A DNA stretch of 64,000 nucleotides, from the NCBI RefSeq assembly GCF_033568475.1, contig NC_133122.1, positions 179,819,449-179,883,448 of the forward strand, read 5' to 3'. The notes under the pieces were generated by a model. It worked only from the letters and a program-made list of their open reading frames with translations. It did not search any database and had not been told where the DNA came from. Positions within the stretch are counted from its first letter, which is position 1, and every line of letters starts with the position of its first letter. Below, in pieces: positions 1-11,592 of the stretch. This DNA comes from Henckelia pumila (taxonomy: Eukaryota > Streptophyta > Magnoliopsida > Lamiales > Gesneriaceae). Position numbers and translations under genes: made by a program.

Positions 1-794
1 ATAAATATTAAATAAATTTACATTTATTTAGTTATCTTATTTTGATTTTTAATTTTTAAATACATGTTATTTTATTTAAATTCATATTTTTTCTCAAGAA
101 TTGAATAAGAAATCAAATAAAGTGCAAAATGAAAATAGTTTTAATTAGATTATTTTTAAAAAAATCAATTATCTTGATTTACTTATATTATTAACTTGAT
201 TTTATTTGTTCGAAATAAATTCGCCTAATTTCATTTTATTGATAGTCAAATCAAGTAATATACATAATCATGTAATTATATCATACACACTTGAGGACAA
301 TATTACAAAATCACAGCAAACTTTAAAAAAATTATAAAAATATAGTATCATGATCCTAACTGATATTTCACTGAATCAAAAATAAAATAAAAAATTAATA
401 GAGTATAACTATATACTTTTTCATATAATATCCTTTTAAAAAAAAGCATAAAATTAGTTTTATAATTAAAATATTCAGTGACATAGTTTTTAAAGTTATT
501 TTAAAATAAAAATTTTTAAAATAAAGTTTATATATTGTAATAATATGATATTTTTTATTTTATTAAAAAATAATTAACTTTTGAGTATATATTATATATG
601 GAAGTTGTATTTATAGTCATGCTAATATATCTAATAAATAAGAAAGTATGTAAAATTTAAATAGATCAATTGGCTTTACAAAATTATAAAGAACATGTAG
701 GGATATAAATGTCAATTTATAAAATAAAGAGGTGAAATGGAGTGTGATTAACATATTTTGGAGTGTAAATATTTCTTCTATATATATATATATA
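1..794. other. AT-rich intergenic DNA, nothing recognised
   Basis: This stretch is very AT-rich, with homopolymer runs and short TA tracts. I see no open frame with coding character, no transposon terminus and no RNA gene. Confidence 0.6.
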
Positions 795-998
795 TTTTTT
801 TTTTATTATTATTTAAATATTATATATATCCATTATTTTATTATTTTTAATTTATTATTTATTAATATATATTATTACCGTTAATATGTATATATATATA
901 TATACATATTAACGGTAATAATATATATTAATAAATAATAAATTAAAAATAATAAAATAATGGATATATATAATATTTAAATAATAAAAAAATATATA
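795..998. repeat. Near-perfect long palindrome (about 85-100 bp arms, no loop)
   Basis: The sequence reads outward symmetrically from about position 896-897. The centre is a TA tract flanked by GTTAATATGTA on the left and TACATATTAAC on the right. At least 85 bp of each arm match without a mismatch, including the only non-AT islands (ACCGTTAA / TTAACGGT and TATCC / GGATA). Nothing in it encodes a protein. It could be a foldback MITE inserted in an AT-rich site, or a short inverted duplication. A transcript through it would form an almost perfect hairpin. A related AACGGTTATATT segment follows near 1122. Confidence 0.8.
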
Positions 999-1839
999 TA
1001 TATAAAAAAGAAAGTAACGGATACATAAATTGAAACCAAAAAAGACAAAAAATATGAAGAAAGAAAGGATAGAAGAAGAAAAGTGTGTGTTTGTATATAT
1101 GATATATACAATATATAATATATAACGGTTATATTTATATATATTTAAATAATAAAAAATAATATAAAAAAAAAAAAGCAAATGGTGCTCTCGACAGCAA
1201 GAACGCCCTTTGTCTGACAAGGAAAAAATCTTCTTCCACTATGGGAGAAGCTTTTTTTTTTCTGCCACGTGGGACAGTGGGAGCTCGAAAGACCTCCCAC
1301 TGTGAATGCCCTTATGTAAAGATTATCTATATGTGTTTAAGTTTTCTGGTTGATTATCTATATGTGTTTAAGTTCTCGAAAGACCTTCCAGCTCGAACCT
1401 AACTTGAACCAAATGTTTATATAAGAATATACATACCAAATAATACATTGAAACACAACCAATTGCCCTGTGTGAAGTCCCCGTACATGGCTTTAAGCAA
1501 AGTTATCCCATAACCAATGTATTTGGCAAAGTTGAAACCGAGAAAATAGTAATCAACCACTCTAATTTTCCTCTAAAACTGCACCAAACTGACAGCAAAA
1601 CAAGCACAAAAAACTAGAAATGGTGTCCGCCAATATGAACTTGGTGTCCATTTCATAAGGATTGTTCTGTTAAATGAAATGAAATGATAATACCGGAACC
1701 GCGAAAACCCAAAATGATAAAACCAAAAATCTAAGAAATATACAAACCAAAAACAAGAAATAAATCCAAGTAGAGAGATTTTAGAGAGACACACCAGTTA
1801 CTACAAAAAAAATAGATTTTTGGATTTGAAAGTTAGGGC
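999..1839. other. Intergenic DNA, no gene recognised
   Basis: AT-rich to about 1170, then a more balanced segment at 1180-1320 with a short inverted pair (GACAGTGGGAG ... CTCCCACTGT, 1272-1304) and a CACGTG E-box-like hexamer near 1267. A duplicated phrase (GATTATCTATATGTGTTTAAGTT) occurs near 1320 and 1352. The open frames here are short and low-complexity; none is supported as a gene. Confidence 0.4.
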
Positions 1840-3060
1840 ATAGACAGAGAAAGTTGCTCTACATTCCATGCCACTCAAATATAGACCCAAACGTCCGCTA
1901 CAATCTAGGCATGTCTGGCTTCAAATCTGAACAAAATTTGGCTCAATATGAATAAGATGATGCAATTCAATATATCAAAATTTTTGCTCTATCTGAGCAT
2001 CCCATCTCATATGTCAATCAATATTATGAATCATATATCGAAATCATCGAATAATATCAAGTTCATAATTTCATAATATTCAATCAATTCATATAATTCA
2101 AATAATAATAGCAATTAAGTGTGTGATTTTATTGGGCTCGAGAATCTCAAATCTTCTCGAGGATTCAATCTCAAGCTCTTCATTATCTATTCATATCTCA
2201 ATTCCAAGTCCGGAATGCTCAAGTCTTGCAAGCTACAACAATACGAAAATTCATATCAATTTCTCATTTGATCTCAAAATCGTATTTCAAATCAAAATCG
2301 ATTTCAATATTGATCAAATCTAAATAATTCAAATCTTTCAAACCAAATCGATAATCCTCCATCCAATTCTAAAATGGACATCAAAATTTCTCCAAATCAT
2401 TCCTTATAATTCTTGTCAAGCCGAATATTCAGTCATTTCTTCAAAATTTAATCCGAGGGCATAACGTATCAAAATCGATTATTTCAAAAATTCTAAACAC
2501 CAATATTATCACAATTTCATCACAATATCATCATCAAAATTATCCTCAAATTTTGAAATTCATCGTCCAATTTTTTCAAAAATTTCAAAAATACTTCAAA
2601 AATAAAAAACATGTTCAAACGATGGTATTTCTCAAACCGTCTTAGATATATCATCTCTATTATCTCAAAAACATATTTATCCAACTAAAATTCGAATCCA
2701 ACAACATCTCAAAATTAGAACTTGATAAAAATTTAACCATACTTACGTAGAAACGTAGCCCTTGTTGCGAGGATCGCAAAACCGTACTCGGATCGAAATT
2801 CTACCGGTTGGATTTTCTTGGATCGAAGCTTGAAAAACTTGAGCAGCCTTGGCTATGGCTTTCTCTCTCTCGGTGAAGTTGTGAAAATGAGAATGATTTG
2901 AAGACAACACTTATTTCTCATTAAGTGTATTGTCTAGTCAATTCGCATTTTAGTCCCTGCGAAATACCTCAACTTCAATTTCAGTCATTTAATTTCTTAA
3001 ACTTGGAATTAAATACAAAATTCCATAAATTCTTCAATTAAATATTTTTGGGGCATTACA
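1840..3060 (-). mobile_element. Degraded LTR fragment, same family as the LTR at 18392-20548
   Basis: The plus strand ends at 3060 with ...GGGGCATTACA. Read on the minus strand this is a TGTAATGCCCC start, typical of a plant Ty3/gypsy LTR. Several blocks match the LTR at 18.4-20.5 kb in the same order: a block on 'ctacattcc(a/g)tgcca' with 'ccaaacgtc' and 'ctaggc' (about 1858-1918 versus 18696-18760), 'cttacgt.(g/a)aaacgtag' (2743 versus 19868), and a stretch with 'cattttagtccc' near 2950. No internal coding region or second LTR is visible, so it is a solo or truncated LTR. The left border is unclear. Confidence 0.6.
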
Positions 3061-3667
3061 GTATTGATGTCTATAATATATTAATTTAAGTTGAGATATC
3101 ATATATTAACTATTAATAAATTATCAAACATTGTGTATTTAGTTGAAGTTTTGTTCTTGGTGCCGGAACGACAGTTTTCGAAATTCCTTCCATCAAACGA
3201 AAAAACACCTGAATCACGCCAGATGGACCTAAATCGTGCCGAAAATTCTCTGGGCTTCTATTTATTTCATCGTTGTCATAGTTTTATTGGAGTAGATAAC
3301 CAAATGATATTGATTTGAAGAAATATGATTCAATGTTTTTAAAAAATCCTTTCAACAAATAGATAATAACAATATTTATCAATACAACTAGGAGACTTGA
3401 GCATTTAGAATGTTCCTTTTTTTCTTTTATTTTTCAATTTTATCTTGATTGAATCATAAGCTCTATTTATTTGAATTGGATCAGTATCAAGTCATGCTTT
3501 AGATAGTAGATTGTGTATCTTGTTTCTGGCCTTGATGATTACCAATTTATATGGGTTGATTTTTCACTGTGATTGTGTATCTTGTTTCCTTTTTTTGGCT
3601 CTAGATAGTAGATTGTGTATCGTGTTTCCTTTTTTTATCTTTGATGGTCACCAATCACAAAGCTGTG

Positions 3668-3707
<40 letters not shown>

Positions 3708-4417
3708 TCTTTTCATTTGGATTGATTTTTTACTCTGAAAAATTTTTTCCACACTGCTCTGAAACTATAAAGATTTCCTGCATCCACTCTGCTGAGACAT
3801 TTTTTTAAGGATATTTTTTGTTCCTGTTTGAAGGTCGCCATCTCCGAGGACTGGATACTCCGGAGTGGCTGGTAATGAAGGACAATGATGAGATACATCA
3901 GATGGAGTCCAAAATGAGAAGAGCCAATAGATTTGTAATATAATTTGTTTGTCAGGAAATATGATCCCTTTTGATATTATTTTCTTTAGCTAGCCGCTTA
4001 TTCACGTGCGTGTATTTGATTTTTGTTGAATGAATTCTTGGATTATATTGGTTCATTTCAAATCCCAAAATTATATATGAATTTTGCAATGCATAAATTA
4101 GGTCCTACTAATTAATTAATGTTTGTAAATAATTGTGCTATGTAAAATGAGCAAAACTGAAGCAAAAGCCAAGCCAACTGTTGCTTCTCTCCTGCTTATA
4201 GAAGATGAAGTAGCTGTGTTTTGTACTTTCACAGCTGAAGATTTGCAATTGTATGGTTTCTTTATGCATAATGTCGCGGCCTTAATAGTTCTGGGATTGT
4301 ATGCCCGTATGGAAAATATAATTCTCGATTTTGTATGTCTTCATTAATGCTCGCCTTGTGTTCGATGATTTTGTATTTAAGTTGTTACCAAAAATTGATC
4401 CAGAAAAGCATTGTGAT
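3061..4417. other. Intergenic DNA with a (TA)n microsatellite and a possible orphan exon
   Basis: The stretch holds a pure TA tract at about 3671-3705, a repeated phrase around 'agattgtgtatc(t/g)tgtttc' (3508, 3570, 3610) and AT-rich DNA. From 3830 to a TAA at 3941-3943 an open frame of 37 codons has a non-repetitive, highly charged composition (residues include RGLDTPEWLVMKDND and HQMESKMRRANRF) unlike its surroundings, suggesting the last exon of a lost or unrecognised gene. I do not recognise the protein and see no convincing upstream exon. Confidence 0.25.
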
Positions 4418-4641
4418 TAGGGGTGGTTTTTCGGTATACCTTACTACAAATATTGGTATGAAAAAAAAATCATACCGATACCGATAGTAAAATTATGAAA
4501 CTTTGGTACGAAAAAAATTCATATTGATACCGTATAGATACCGAAAAAAAATTCGATATATCGAAAAAATGTCTGTATATCGAAAAAAATTTGGTACGAT
4601 ATGCAAAAATTCCGGTATTTCGGTACGGTATGCCAGCCCTA
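4418..4641. mobile_element. hAT-type MITE (224 bp)
   Basis: The element starts TAGGGGTGG and ends CCAGCCCTA, imperfect terminal inverted repeats that extend inward as CGGTATACC versus GGTACGGTATG. Flanks are ATTGTGAT (4410-4417) and GTTGTGAT (4642-4649), an 8-bp target duplication with one mismatch, as expected for hAT. The interior is a series of degenerate repeats of GATACCG/CGGTATC, so the whole element can fold back. It has no coding capacity. Confidence 0.75.
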
Positions 4642-6296
4642 GTTGTGATTACAAGACAAAACCGCACAAATTTAAAATTAAAATCGTCTAAACATTTAGA
4701 CCGAGCTCGAATTCAATAGGGGTTACCAGAAAGAAAAAAGTAAGTTGTCCAACCGTTTTCCTCACCCAAAATCAATAAATGAAAGCCAAGGTTTTGAGTT
4801 GGGTTCTAGCTATTTCTTTACCTATATACAACACAGCATCAGAACATACATTTGGACTGACAAAAATTGGAAAATGCATGCCTCTGTTTCATTTCGAATT
4901 CCAAAACAGAAATTGGAGTGAAAAAATTCCATACACTTCCAAATAATTTATGAAAGTAAATTTTAGAACAGACATTTGGATTCGAGAACATAAGTCCCAT
5001 ACAATTCCAACTATTTCTTAACCAACTTTTGACAAATTCTCCATTAAAAATACAAAAATGCTCTTGCTACACAAAAGACTACTGGTTAGCACCACAATGG
5101 GTAAACTGCTGTTCTTTCTCCTTTTTTGATCTTCGATCAACTCTCCTGCCAGCTGCCAACATCTCCATTCTCTCCCAAAAACCAGAATTCACGAAACCGA
5201 CTAGTTCCCAAAAAACTCTAGCAACTATAACAATTCAGAAAAAACAACACATCAAATGAGATATCAATTAAAATGAGAGGAAACAAAAGTACACAATTGG
5301 TTTCAAATCTCTTCTCCTAAAAAAACTAGAATTCATGAAACCGACTGATTCCAGCGAGGAAACAAAGTCACAAGGAAATGGAAAAGCAATACTGAAATAA
5401 CCACAAAAATGTATGGTATTGCAATCATTTTGAAGAACATTATGTTGAACATTTCACCTCGAGTGCACAAATTTGTTCAAAACCAAGATCATGAAAACAG
5501 TGCACTTACGCAACACAATAACCAACAGTAACAACTGACAAAAGGAGATTACATATCGCAACCAATGCAGGATCATCATGTGCCCACTGATTCTTTTTTC
5601 AAAACCAAGATCAAACCAGAGTTCACAAAACCGGCATACATTCTAGCGCAAAATAACATAATTCACGAAAACAATTCTGAATCATGAAAACTTAGTTTCA
5701 AGTCACAAAGCATCGCCAAGAAAATTTGATTTCAAATCCTTACAAGACATCCATCAAAACATACATTTGAAATTTTGAATTCCATAACAGAAAGTAAATT
5801 CCAGAACAAGAACTTGGATTCCAAAACAAGAATTGGAGTTTGCACCAAGGTCAGATACAAATACATTACCTACTATCTAAATCATGATTTGATTCGAAAA
5901 AAACTTCCAGCATTTCCATTCTCTTGTACCAGCTGCCATCCAAAAAAAACCCAGAATTCATGAAACTGCCTATTTCAAAAAGTAAATAAAAAAACTCTTG
6001 CAATTAATAAATGACCAACACAGCAAACTATAGGAAACAAAGTCACACAATCTATTTCAAATCTCTTCTCCTAAAAATAGAATTAACGAAGCGGACTAAT
6101 TTTAACAAATCTCTATCAACAAAAACAAATATTAAAAGTCACATAATTTATTTAAATCTTATGTTTTAAAAAAACAGAAATAATGAAGCATTACACAACC
6201 TCATCTTAGACTAACACAAAAGAAAAGATAAAAAAAAATTTACCTCGAGAAGTTGAGACAGTGCACATCTCTTATATCGAGCTATTACGTTACCAT
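4642..6296. repeat. Intergenic DNA made of degenerate dispersed repeats
   Basis: Phrases recur with drift: 'caaatctcttctcctaaaa' followed by an 'agaatt(c/a)a(t/c)gaa' block at about 5306 and 6057, and a 'ccatt(c)tct...ccagctgccat' / 'ccagaattca(c/t)gaaac' block at 5150-5200 and 5918-5965. This indicates an old local tandem or segmental duplication with a period of several hundred bases. No gene or transposon terminus was found. Confidence 0.4.
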
Positions 6297-7477
6297 CAGG
6301 GGCGAACCCACCATAGGGCAAAGGTGGGCCACGGCACCCCCCAAAAATTTTGAATTTTTTTTAGTGTATATGTATATATTTTGTTTAACATTATTATATA
6401 AATATTAAGTCCCCATATATAATTAGTGTACCATTTGGCTTAATGGAAGCCTACCGTGTTTTAAGTTTGAAGTGCTCTCATGTTCGAATCTCGTTTGTGC
6501 CAAATTATTTTTCATTTTTTCCTTTATTTTTTTTATTACCTTTCTTTTTTTTATTAAAATATATAAATTATTTTTTTCAATATATATATATAAAAAAAAT
6601 TTCAAACTAATACAAATAAAAATAAATGGTCTATTCATTCAAATTAATAAAAATAGAAAGTGAAAACCCCTATTCTTCTAATTTTCTTCTTCTAAATTTC
6701 CTTTAAAATATATAAAATAAGAAATTTCAAACTAATAAAAATAAAAATAAAATAAAAATTCATCGTGAAAAGTAAAAATACATATGCTTTCATCTAAATA
6801 AATATATATATATATAATAAAAAATTTAAAACTAATAAAAATAAAACTAAAAGAAGGCTGTTCATTTTGAATAGTGAAAATTCATACTCTTCTAATTTAT
6901 TTATTTTTAATCAAGAGGTTTGGAATGCATGCTTATTTGAATTATTGTTTTAGCATGTTATTTAGTAGTATAATAATATACTCCACAAATCATATATATT
7001 ATAAAATTTATTCATTATAATACTTAATGCATGCTTATTTGAATTAATGTTATAGTATGTTATTTTTAAGATCGAATCATGTTTTAAATACGTTATTATT
7101 TTGAGATTGTATATTTTATAATTTCGAGTTGCATGTAAGAAGAAGTCCAGGTGTTCCTGTATATATTAGTATTATTTTATTCAACGAGATTTTAAATAAG
7201 TTTTGAGTCATATGATTTTTGACTCGTTGAATGAACTTAATTTTATGTGTGTTATTTTATATCTACGAACACAACGCATTATTTATAAAATCAAAAAATT
7301 ATTTTGCATTTCATATTTTCATAATCATCAATCAAATAAACGAGACATCACGATTTTGATTTTTTTATTTATTGTATTCTTATTATTGAAAGTTATATAT
7401 AAACATATAATAATTATTTTTATCATTATGTATATTGACACGGCCCCTCTTAGTATAACATTCTAGATCCGCCCCTG
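6297..7477. mobile_element. Non-autonomous hAT element (1181 bp) with 8-bp target duplication
   Basis: Termini are CAGGGGCGAACCC on the left and GATCCGCCCCTG on the right. The perfect 8-bp direct repeat GTTACCAT sits immediately outside both ends (6289-6296 and 7478-7485), the hallmark of hAT insertion. The interior is AT-rich and encodes no transposase; open frames in it are low-complexity. A tRNA-like module lies near the left end and is listed separately. This is a deletion derivative mobilised in trans, or a relic. Confidence 0.85.
6424..6520 (+). mobile_element. tRNA-derived SINE head inside the hAT element
   Basis: A stretch reads like a degenerate tRNA: an A-box-like TGGCTTAATGG near 6435 and a B-box-like GTTCGAATCTC near 6482, spaced about 45 bp as in RNA polymerase III type 2 promoters. 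It cannot fold as an intact tRNA and lacks a proper acceptor stem, so I call it the 5' head of a SINE. The tail is lost in T/A-rich sequence. Its 3' limit is uncertain. Confidence 0.45.
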
Positions 7478-7806
7478 GTTACCATAATCATGTCCCTAAA
7501 AAGAATTTTAAAGAAAGTGAGAGAAATTTGTAACAAAATTTTAAATTTTTTTTTTAAATTTCTCTTACTTGGAGTGAATGAAGATTCTCAAACTGATATG
7601 AGAATAAATTCATTTGACTATGTGAATTTAAGTTTGTATGACTCCCCTAGTTTGAACATGAGACACATATTTTGACCATGAGTTTGTGTCTGAGGTACGT
7701 GTGCAAATATTTTGAAAGATTAAGGGATTAGGTTCCTATTAAATTATCACAGGGGAGAACCGTAACTTTTCAATATTTCATAGTGATGGTTCGTGCAAAT
7801 AATTCG
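7478..7806. other. Intergenic DNA, no gene recognised
   Basis: After the hAT target duplication the sequence is unremarkable AT-rich DNA. A short frame near 7490-7675 has no recognisable domain. Confidence 0.5.
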
Positions 7807-7944
7807 TTTTGGTACATTAACTTTAAATTTTTAGTTTTTTATTTATAATTGCTGACGTGACATCATGTCATGTCAGTATTTTCTGGTGTCACGTCATTAA
7901 TTATACCAAAATAGTTGAAAACTAAAAATTAATGTATCAAAATC
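7807..7944. mobile_element. Small inverted-repeat element (MITE-like, about 138 bp)
   Basis: The left arm TTTTGGTACATTAA at about 7807 is mirrored by TTAATGTATCAAAA at the right end, continuing inward with TTTTTAGTTTT versus GAAAACTAAAAA. The centre carries a second dyad of GACGTGACATCATG type. It has no coding capacity. Its family is not identified. Confidence 0.55.
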
Positions 7945-8620
7945 AAAATTCAAAAAAAGTGAATGTAAATAAAAAAATTTATTTTCCTAATAATGAGATA
8001 CGGCACACAGAGTCGAAGATAACGAGTACGGATTATTGAAGATTGCTACAACATATAAATTTTACACTCAAGACGGTCATATGACGGAGGGTAATTAGAT
8101 TGCTCAACTATGCAATGGGGTTGGTTAAAAAAGTAGGATTAGTTTGGGAGGATTTAAAAAATAGGGATGTTGACCTTTTTTTTTAAAAAAAAAAAAAGGG
8201 ATTTGACTCACTTAAATTAAAATTAAATCTAATAATTTAATTAGTTAAACTAATTAACAATCCCAATCAGTTTATTTCATTTCTCCCCGCAATTTGCCTA
8301 ACCTATTTTCCCGCAAGAAAAACCCGTCATCTTCTTCATTTTTCTTTCACGTGGCTGCTCCTATATTAGATCCATTTATATCATTGAGCTGTGAAGCAGA
8401 CCTAATGTATTTCAAACATCACACCGTCTATTGCTCATTCATCTGTATTTGAAGAAAAACAAAAACTTATCTCAGTACAAGCGCAAGTAGGTTTTCTCCA
8501 TTGTTGTTGAATGTAAGCATTGTAAGCATTAATCCGATTTAAGTCATATTTTTTTTCATTCAGCAAGTGTGGGTAAAAAAATGATGTGTTGGAATAAGCT
8601 GGGTTTGATTTTATCGGCGC
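7945..8620. other. Intergenic DNA, possible left end of the MULE
   Basis: AT-rich sequence without a recognised gene. The stretch 8280-8400 (CCCCGCAATT, CCCGCAAGAAAAACCCG) has some resemblance, read inverted, to the GATGGGCGGGAACTTTGAG segment near 25250. This may reflect a very diverged terminal region of the MULE, but I could not define inverted termini or a 9-bp target duplication. Confidence 0.3.
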
Positions 8621-8626
8621 ATGAGA

Positions 8627-8795
8627 AAATTTTTGGTTGACCCAAAGATTTCTGGGTCGACCATGGTTGACCCAGAGTTCATGGTCGACCAAGAGAGTTC
8701 TGGGTCAACCATGGTATGCCCACAACTCTCATGGTCGACCATAAACTCTCTTGGTCGACCATGGGTAGACCATGGCAGACCATGGAGAGTTGTTG
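8627..8795. repeat. Palindrome array 1 (GGTCGACC type), upstream of mudrA
   Basis: Within about 170 bp there are at least eight copies of a GG(T/G)(C/T)(G/A)ACC core, e.g. GGTTGACCCA, GGGTCGACCATGG, GGTCGACCAAGAG, separated by 5-20 bp that also repeat (AGAGTT, CATGG). The composition resembles the arrays at 20913-21075 and 24655-25050. It lies about 60 bp before the first mudrA ATG and may be a promoter/5'-UTR or subterminal transposase-binding region; that role is inference. Confidence 0.75.
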
Positions 8796-8852
8796 TTAAT
8801 TTTTGTGATTAAAATAGTCTTATTCTCTTAATTTTTGTGAATTTTGTAGGTT

Positions 8853-10903
8853 ATGCCTACAATTATCGTTGTTCATTTCGATGGTAGATGAGAAACGAGT
8901 GAAGATAACATATATAAATGGAATCCAGGGCCCAATTCAAAGTTTGTTGCTATTCCAGTAGATGATGAATTTTTTCTTCTTGAAAATTTAAATAGTGAAC
9001 TATATAGAACTGGGAAAATAGAAAAGTCTGTCAACCTGAGGTTGAGTTACCTTCTAGAGTTGCTGTGCAACATTCAACCGATTTATATAGAGAATGACCA
9101 AGATTTGAAAGCATATCTGTATTTTGGTTGTCCCAAAACGATGCCGGTGCTTAAAGTTGAAATTGAACATGATGTTGGTTTTTTGGTTGTTTCTGATAAT
9201 GTGCATGAAGTTGGTATTGATGAAGGCAATACTGATTATAACGACCAAAGCTCTTATGATGATTATTTATATTTGAATATTGTTTCTTTGGATCGTAATA
9301 ATATCAGTGAGGTTTTTGACGAGGCAGATGTGGTTGCAAATAATGAGGGAGTTGTGGTTGCAAATGTGGATATTGATAGCGAGCCAATTGTGATTACAAG
9401 TAATGAGGCAGTTGTGATTGCAAGAAATGAGGTAGATGTGGTTGCAAATGTGGATATTGATAGCGAGATAATTGTGATTGCATGTAATGAGGCAATTGTG
9501 CTTGCAAGTAATGAGGCAATTATGGTTGCAAATGTGGATATTGCTAATGACACGTTTTCATTCACAGATGGTTCAAAATTGTTTGTTGGTCAAGAATTTC
9601 CAAACAGAGATGCAGTGAAAAATGTGTTAAGAATAATCAGTTTGGAAGCATGTTTTGAATTTGAGACAGTAAAAAGTAGCCAGATAGTGTATGTTGTAAA
9701 ATGTACAGTGACTGATTGTAAGTGGAGAATCTGGACCTCAAAGATTAAAGATTCACATGCATTCTCCATTCGAACATATTGCAATACTCACACTTGTGAT
9801 TTGACGGGGAGACGTAAGAGAATCCGCGGAGCTAGTTCGGCTGTTGTTCGTGATATGTTGGTGAATAATTTCCAAGGTAATCCAGTGTCAATAGCATCGA
9901 AAGCGGTCATGGCGATGATGCGCAATAATATGAATGCTGATATATCATATTACAAGGATTGGAAAGGGAAAAAACTAGCAGACAATATTATGAAAGGTGA
10001 TCCTACCAAGAGTTTTACTCTATTGCCTTGTTATTTGCACATGGTTGAGAACATGAATCAAGGAAGCATAACAGACATATGTGTTGATGAGGAAAATTGA
10101 TTCAAGTATATGTTTCTTGCTTTTGGTGCATGTGTCAGGGGATATCGAAGCATGCGGAAATGTGTATCAATTGATGGTACATGGTTGAAGGGAAAGTACA
10201 ATGGTGTTTTACTCGTGGCATCCGCGCAGTATGGAAATTATCACCAATATCCTTTGGCGTGGGGAGTCGTCGATGTTGAGTCTACTTTTTCGTGGATTTG
10301 GTTTTTGACGAAGTTGTTAGAAGTAGTACCAGACGAGACTGGACTGGTGATAATTTCAGACAGACATCAGGGAATAATTAATGCGATTTCTAGTGTTTAT
10401 AGAAATGCGCATCATGGCCATTGTACGTGGCATTTATCCCAAAACTTGAAAACCAGGTGCAAAAAGAAGGGTGCAACGGAAATGTTTCTGCAAATTGCAA
10501 AAATATATAAGCAAAACGAGTTTGATGTTGCATACAATGATTTTAGAAAGAGATATCCTGAGGCTGCGCAGTTTTTGGACGAGAGAGATACACTTGATCG
10601 ATGGACTCGAGCATATTGCCCAAATACCCGTTACAATATTATGACGATAAACGGGGTTGAATCGATAAATGCTCGACTACTTCAAGAGAGAAAACTTCCT
10701 ATAATTTCACATTTAGATTCTTTGCAGAGACTGACATTATCTTGGTTTGTCCGATATCGCAACGCATCAATTGCAGCTAACACTAATCTGACCCCTACCA
10801 TCGAGGGAATTCTTCGCAGCCGGTTCACTGATGGCCAAGGAATGCAAGTTTTTGAATTGGGCCGTCTTGAGTTTGATGTTTGGAGTGGTCGACACTCGGC
10901 CAT
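8853..10903 (+). pseudogene. mudrA: mudrA-type MULE transposase, 5' part (broken)
   Basis: This is the main part of a Mutator-family DDE transposase, which would cut and re-insert the MULE in the nucleus. The reading frame begins best at ATG 8853 and continues in one frame to 10903. Visible domains are a PB1-like N-terminus (VVHFDG), an acidic stretch with NEA(V/I)VIA repeats (9340-9540), the MuDR N-terminal zinc-binding domain (about 9560-9830, C..C and H-x-H/C pattern) and the MULE catalytic domain, with aspartates in SIDGTW (about 10173) and ISDRHQG (about 10359), a C..H pair (HHGHCTWH) and the downstream NGVESINARL block. Two in-frame stops break it: TGA at 8889-8891 (a Trp position in relatives, by inference) and TGA at 10098-10100, fitting a decayed CGA Arg codon. 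The C-terminal zinc finger is displaced to 20555-20821 by an LTR insertion at 10904. The gene cannot make an intact transposase. Confidence 0.85.
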
Positions 10904-11017
10904 TGTGGGGACCTCGGGTTGCTAATCTCATCTTAGGGCAATAAACAATTAATTAACAATTAATCAAACAATACATGAATAATAAACCAAGAGCCAAATT
11001 TTTTTTTTTAAAAAACC

Positions 11018-11205
11018 ATCACCTCGCTCGATCGGGCAAACTCAGCCGATCGAGCGAGCTAAAATTCTAAGCTCTCGGTCCGCAACACTTTTGGTCTCGC
11101 TCGATCGGTGAAACTCACCCGATCGAGCGAGCCCAAAAGCTCAATACTCTGTTTTTGCAAACACAAGCCTCGCTCGATCCGTGGAGTTTATCCGATCGAG
11201 CGGGC
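11018..11205. repeat. Array of three CTCGCTCGATCGG / CCGATCGAGCGAG dyads
   Basis: Three units, about 65 bp apart, each read CTCGCTCGATC(G/C)G, a spacer of roughly 12 bp containing AACTCA or a variant, then CCGATCGAGCG(A/G)G. Each unit is an inverted repeat able to form a hairpin with a short loop. In the minus orientation of the host LTR the array lies about 110-300 bp before the LTR 3' end. Confidence 0.8.
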
Positions 11206-11592
11206 ACTCTGTTCAGGAAATAAAAATGCAACTTTGCTGTACAATTTGATTCCAAATCTCATACAAACTTCATATAAACTTCTCAACATCATGCTAGATA
11301 CTTTACATGCATTCAAACTAATAGCAAGTGATCTAGAATACATGAACTCTCAAGTATAAATCAATACTTGGCAAAAACAACATATACAAAGGTTCTTGCT
11401 TTCTAACATGTTTACCAAATCATAAATACATGTCATCTGCTTAAAACCCGAGTCACCACATGCTATGTCTCTTCTTAAGCTATCCAAGCCAACTCTAGCT
11501 TGATCTTGCCCCAACCTGATGCAATGCACACATACAAACAAAGCAACAGCCGGATAACTCCGGTGAGAATAAATCTCAGTATGAATAACATG

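Noticed and set aside
4135-4347. 70-codon open frame
   Set aside because: No domain recognised, no supporting splice sites or neighbours; the length is expected by chance in AT-rich DNA.
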